64,000 bases of DNA, taken from positions 1 to 64,000 of the forward strand of contig VXMH01000071.1 of NCBI GenBank assembly GCA_009841235.1. The letters run 5' to 3'. A model generated the notes under the pieces. It was not told where the DNA came from and ran no database searches. It saw only the letters and a program-made list of their open reading frames with translations. Shown piece by piece: positions 62,087 to 64,000 of this stretch (position 1 is the stretch's first letter; each line of letters starts with the position of its first letter). The DNA is from Caldilineaceae bacterium SB0661_bin_32. Lineage in GTDB: Bacteria; Chloroflexota; Anaerolineae; Caldilineales; Caldilineaceae. The translations under genes were made by a program, and so were the position numbers.

Positions 62087-63117
62087 GCCTCCCAGTCGTC
62101 CGCGTCATCTTCCCAGTTTTCGAGAGATTCATCAAACAGCGGAATCCCCTGGGCATCTCCGTAGAACAAGGCCTCTTCCAGAGCGTGCTCAGCCGTCTTC
62201 GCTTCGTCGGAGTCTTCGCTTGCGCTCATGGCATTCAGCATCTCTTTTGCCCGCCTTCCACCCAGCCTGCCTAAAGCGAAGATCGCGGCCAGCCGCACCG
62301 CTTTGCTCTCGTCGGACAGCAGCTCCATCAGGTCATCAAGCGCGTCTCGGGCCTCCAGCTCGCCGCAGGCTCGCGCCGCGGCCGCTCGCATTTCCGTGTC
62401 GGGGCTGCCGAGCTCGGTCTGTACGGTTGAACGCCAGCGCACGTCTGCGCTGCGCCCCATTGCCCGCAGCGCGGCGACTCGCATCTCTTCATCGTGGGAA
62501 TAGTAGCAGTCTTCGATCAACTCTCGAATGCCCGTCTCCCCGGAATAGGCGATGCTCTCCAGCGCGTTGGCCTGGACAGTGAGCGGTTCCAGATCGGCAT
62601 GCAAAACCGCCAACAGCGCGTCCTCGGCCCGCATGGCCAGAGCCGGTGAGAGCTCGTCCAACTCGCCGGCCAGAACGAACGCGCCCAAGGCTTCGGCCGC
62701 GGCCGCGCGGACGGAATCGTAGGGATCGTTGTTCAGAATGTGGACCAAAGGACCGACAAGATCTGCTTCTCTATCTTCCCACAAGCCGCGGATGGCGAGA
62801 ATTCGCACGTCGGGCAGAGGATCCTTCAGTGCCAGCCGCAGCAGCCGGCCCAGTTGCACGTGCAAATTGGCGGCGCTCTCTTCCACGAGCGAATGGACAA
62901 CATGCAGCCGGCAGGCGTCACTGAGCGTCCCCCACGCCTCTTGCACGCGCCTCATGTCGGCCAGGCTCAAGTCGGAGAGAACGACCAGGTCATGCGCACT
63001 CGGCAGCACATCGTCCTCCCGTAGCTGGGCTAACAGTACCTCGACGGACCGGGCCGGCTTTGGTTGCGTCTGCGTGTCGCCATTGGCTGCGACAGTATCC
63101 GTCACTTGCCGCCTCAC
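62080..63117 (-). CDS. HEAT-repeat scaffold protein
   Basis: About 345 residues of helical repeats of HEAT/PBS-lyase type. Repeated units are visible: SVRAAAAEALGAFV, EMRVAALRAMGRSADV, EMRAAAARACGELE, AVRLAAIFALGRLGG. No signal peptide. The start is uncertain: GTG codons at 63117 and 63105, ATG at 63189 and TTG at 63237 are all possible, none with a strong binding site. Probably a protein-interaction scaffold of the same operon as the LysM and TPR proteins. Confidence 0.68.
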   Translation of the reverse strand: MRRQVTDTVAANGDTQTQPKPARSVEVLLAQLREDDVLPSAHDLVVLSDLSLADMRRVQEAWGTLSDACRLHVVHSLVEESAANLHVQLGRLLRLALKDPLPDVRILAIRGLWEDREADLVGPLVHILNNDPYDSVRAAAAEALGAFVLAGELDELSPALAMRAEDALLAVLHADLEPLTVQANALESIAYSGETGIRELIEDCYYSHDEEMRVAALRAMGRSADVRWRSTVQTELGSPDTEMRAAAARACGELEARDALDDLMELLSDESKAVRLAAIFALGRLGGRRAKEMLNAMSASEDSDEAKTAEHALEEALFYGDAQGIPLFDESLENWEDDADDWEAW

Positions 63118-63239
63118 ATACGAATAGTGCAAATTGCCTGAATGCGGAGCTTCATTACCTGCACAGGTTGGTTGAATTATAAACGACATTCCCACTGTCG
63201 CCAGATGAACGGCGTGTCTTGGGACGCAGCCGCGCAAGG

Positions 63240-64000
63240 CTACCCGGCTGGAGTCGCGGGCGACGCCTCTGTGGCGGCCTCCGTTGGCGTCGGCGTGGCC
63301 TGTGGCAATCCAGGCAACACGATTACTTCTCCTATTTGGAGTCTCGTAACATCCCGGGGGGTGAGGTTGTTTGCCCTGAGCAGCTCATCTTGCGGGATGT
63401 TAAATTGATTTGCGATTTTAGCGATAGTATCGCCCGCTCCGATCGTGTAGGTCATCCACGCAGGGGTAGGAGTCGGAGTCGCTGTCGCCGCCGCCGTTTC
63501 AGTCACGGTCGGCAGCGGTGGAAATGGGGGAGGCGGCGTTGCCGTGTTTTCGACCGCGGCAACGGTCGCAGTCGGCGCCTCTTCGACGGGCGTTGGGGTT
63601 TCAGCCGGCGGCTCAGTTGGCGGGACTGCTGTGCCTTCTGGCACGGATCCGGCCTGAGAGCCGTCCACCGCTGTGCCGGGTTCCTCCGGCGCCGGCGTCG
63701 GAGTTGCGTCCGCGACAACTGCCGGCTCCGATACGGCGCCGGACGACTCGCCAGGCTGGCCGGGGCCGCTTTGAACGACCGCGGGCGCCAGGCTCTCGCG
63801 CGCGAGCCGTACGGTCGGTTCACTGTCTGAAGAGGCCGGTGTAATCACGAAGTTCGGGAGCAGAGATAAGTTCTCATTTTCCTGAAGGAAAGAAGGCATT
63901 CCGCGGGCGATGAGAACAATGGCCAGCGCCCCGACAAGCAGCGCCGGTACGCCAATTGTGAGCAGTCGCGATGGCGCAGCCTGCAGATTGCGTCCGCAAC
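63240..64000 (-). CDS. Zinc-ribbon/TM/LysM protein, 5' end beyond the window
   Basis: The frame stays open to the right edge of the window, so the gene starts outside it. The partial protein begins C-G-R-N-L, the end of a C-x-x-C-G type zinc ribbon, then a membrane helix (LLTIGVPALLVGALAIVLIA), then a long Pro/Thr/Ala/Glu linker, and ends in a LysM domain (YTIGAGDTIAKIANQFNIP, then LLRANNLTPRDV and LQIGEVIVLPG). The LysM should bind peptidoglycan outside the cell. An internal ATG at 63899 would lose the helix and is not the start. Confidence 0.82.
   Translation of the reverse strand, partial: CGRNLQAAPSRLLTIGVPALLVGALAIVLIARGMPSFLQENENLSLLPNFVITPASSDSEPTVRLARESLAPAVVQSGPGQPGESSGAVSEPAVVADATPTPAPEEPGTAVDGSQAGSVPEGTAVPPTEPPAETPTPVEEAPTATVAAVENTATPPPPFPPLPTVTETAAATATPTPTPAWMTYTIGAGDTIAKIANQFNIPQDELLRANNLTPRDVTRLQIGEVIVLPGLPQATPTPTEAATEASPATPAG

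Overview
The window is high-GC DNA, densely coded on both strands, with no rRNA, tRNA, CRISPR array or phage gene that I could find. Three ABC substrate-binding lipoproteins carry a twin-arginine (RR) motif followed by a LAAC- or MAAC-type lipobox. With three sugar or oligopeptide importers, Asp-box (BNR) proteins, a UbiE-type methyltransferase and many sigma70-like promoters, this looks like a heterotrophic Chloroflexota bacterium of the Anaerolineae/Caldilineales kind. That placement is inference from protein style, not from a marker gene.

Region 1 (1-34 kb) is a glycan and organic-nutrient catabolic block. It holds a sugar importer operon (244-6101: binding protein, two permeases, a ferritin-like protein, a ribokinase-family kinase). 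A long minus-strand operon follows (15675 down to 6122): two Asp-box proteins, an Opp/Dpp-type binding protein, two permeases, a 584-residue TIM-barrel-like protein and a third Asp-box protein. Next come two D-2-hydroxyacid dehydrogenases and an HpcH/HpaI aldolase (16254-19102), then a minus-strand amidohydrolase/epimerase/sugar isomerase operon (22601-19391). An SDR dehydrogenase, an M24 peptidase and a large FtsX-like permease follow (22856-27804). A second sugar importer with a fourth Asp-box protein and a Gfo/Idh/MocA dehydrogenase closes the block (28276-33983). No importer has its own ATPase gene here, so a shared ATPase elsewhere is implied. All three junctions between a binding-protein gene and its first permease gene hold a strong RNA hairpin.

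Region 2 (34-43 kb) opens with a visibly AT-richer antitoxin/PIN-toxin pair and a minus-strand gcvT-cupin pair. The most unusual pair of genes comes next. One encodes a 1098-residue protein with a signal peptide, 14 propeller-type repeats, a Y_Y_Y-like domain, one membrane helix and a cytoplasmic P-loop ATPase. It has the sensor layout of Bacteroidetes hybrid two-component systems with an ATPase in place of the histidine kinase. The other encodes a soluble P-loop ATPase of similar type. The soluble ATPase gene is followed almost directly by ubiE and a second methyltransferase.

Region 3 (43-57.7 kb) is mostly core functions: class A penicillin-binding protein, SurE, a PH-like/DUF1648 membrane protein, a dolichyl-phosphate-type glycosyltransferase, a CPBP protease, an acyl-CoA dehydrogenase-EtfB-EtfA-threonine synthase operon behind a three-hairpin attenuator-like leader, TrmB, a small membrane protein and a UbiA-like prenyltransferase.

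Region 4 (57.9-64 kb, minus strand) is a tight envelope-related operon: a zinc-ribbon/TM/LysM protein that runs off the window edge, a HEAT-repeat protein, a 120-residue unknown, a TPR protein, a FecR-like membrane protein and a GT39-like glycosyltransferase.
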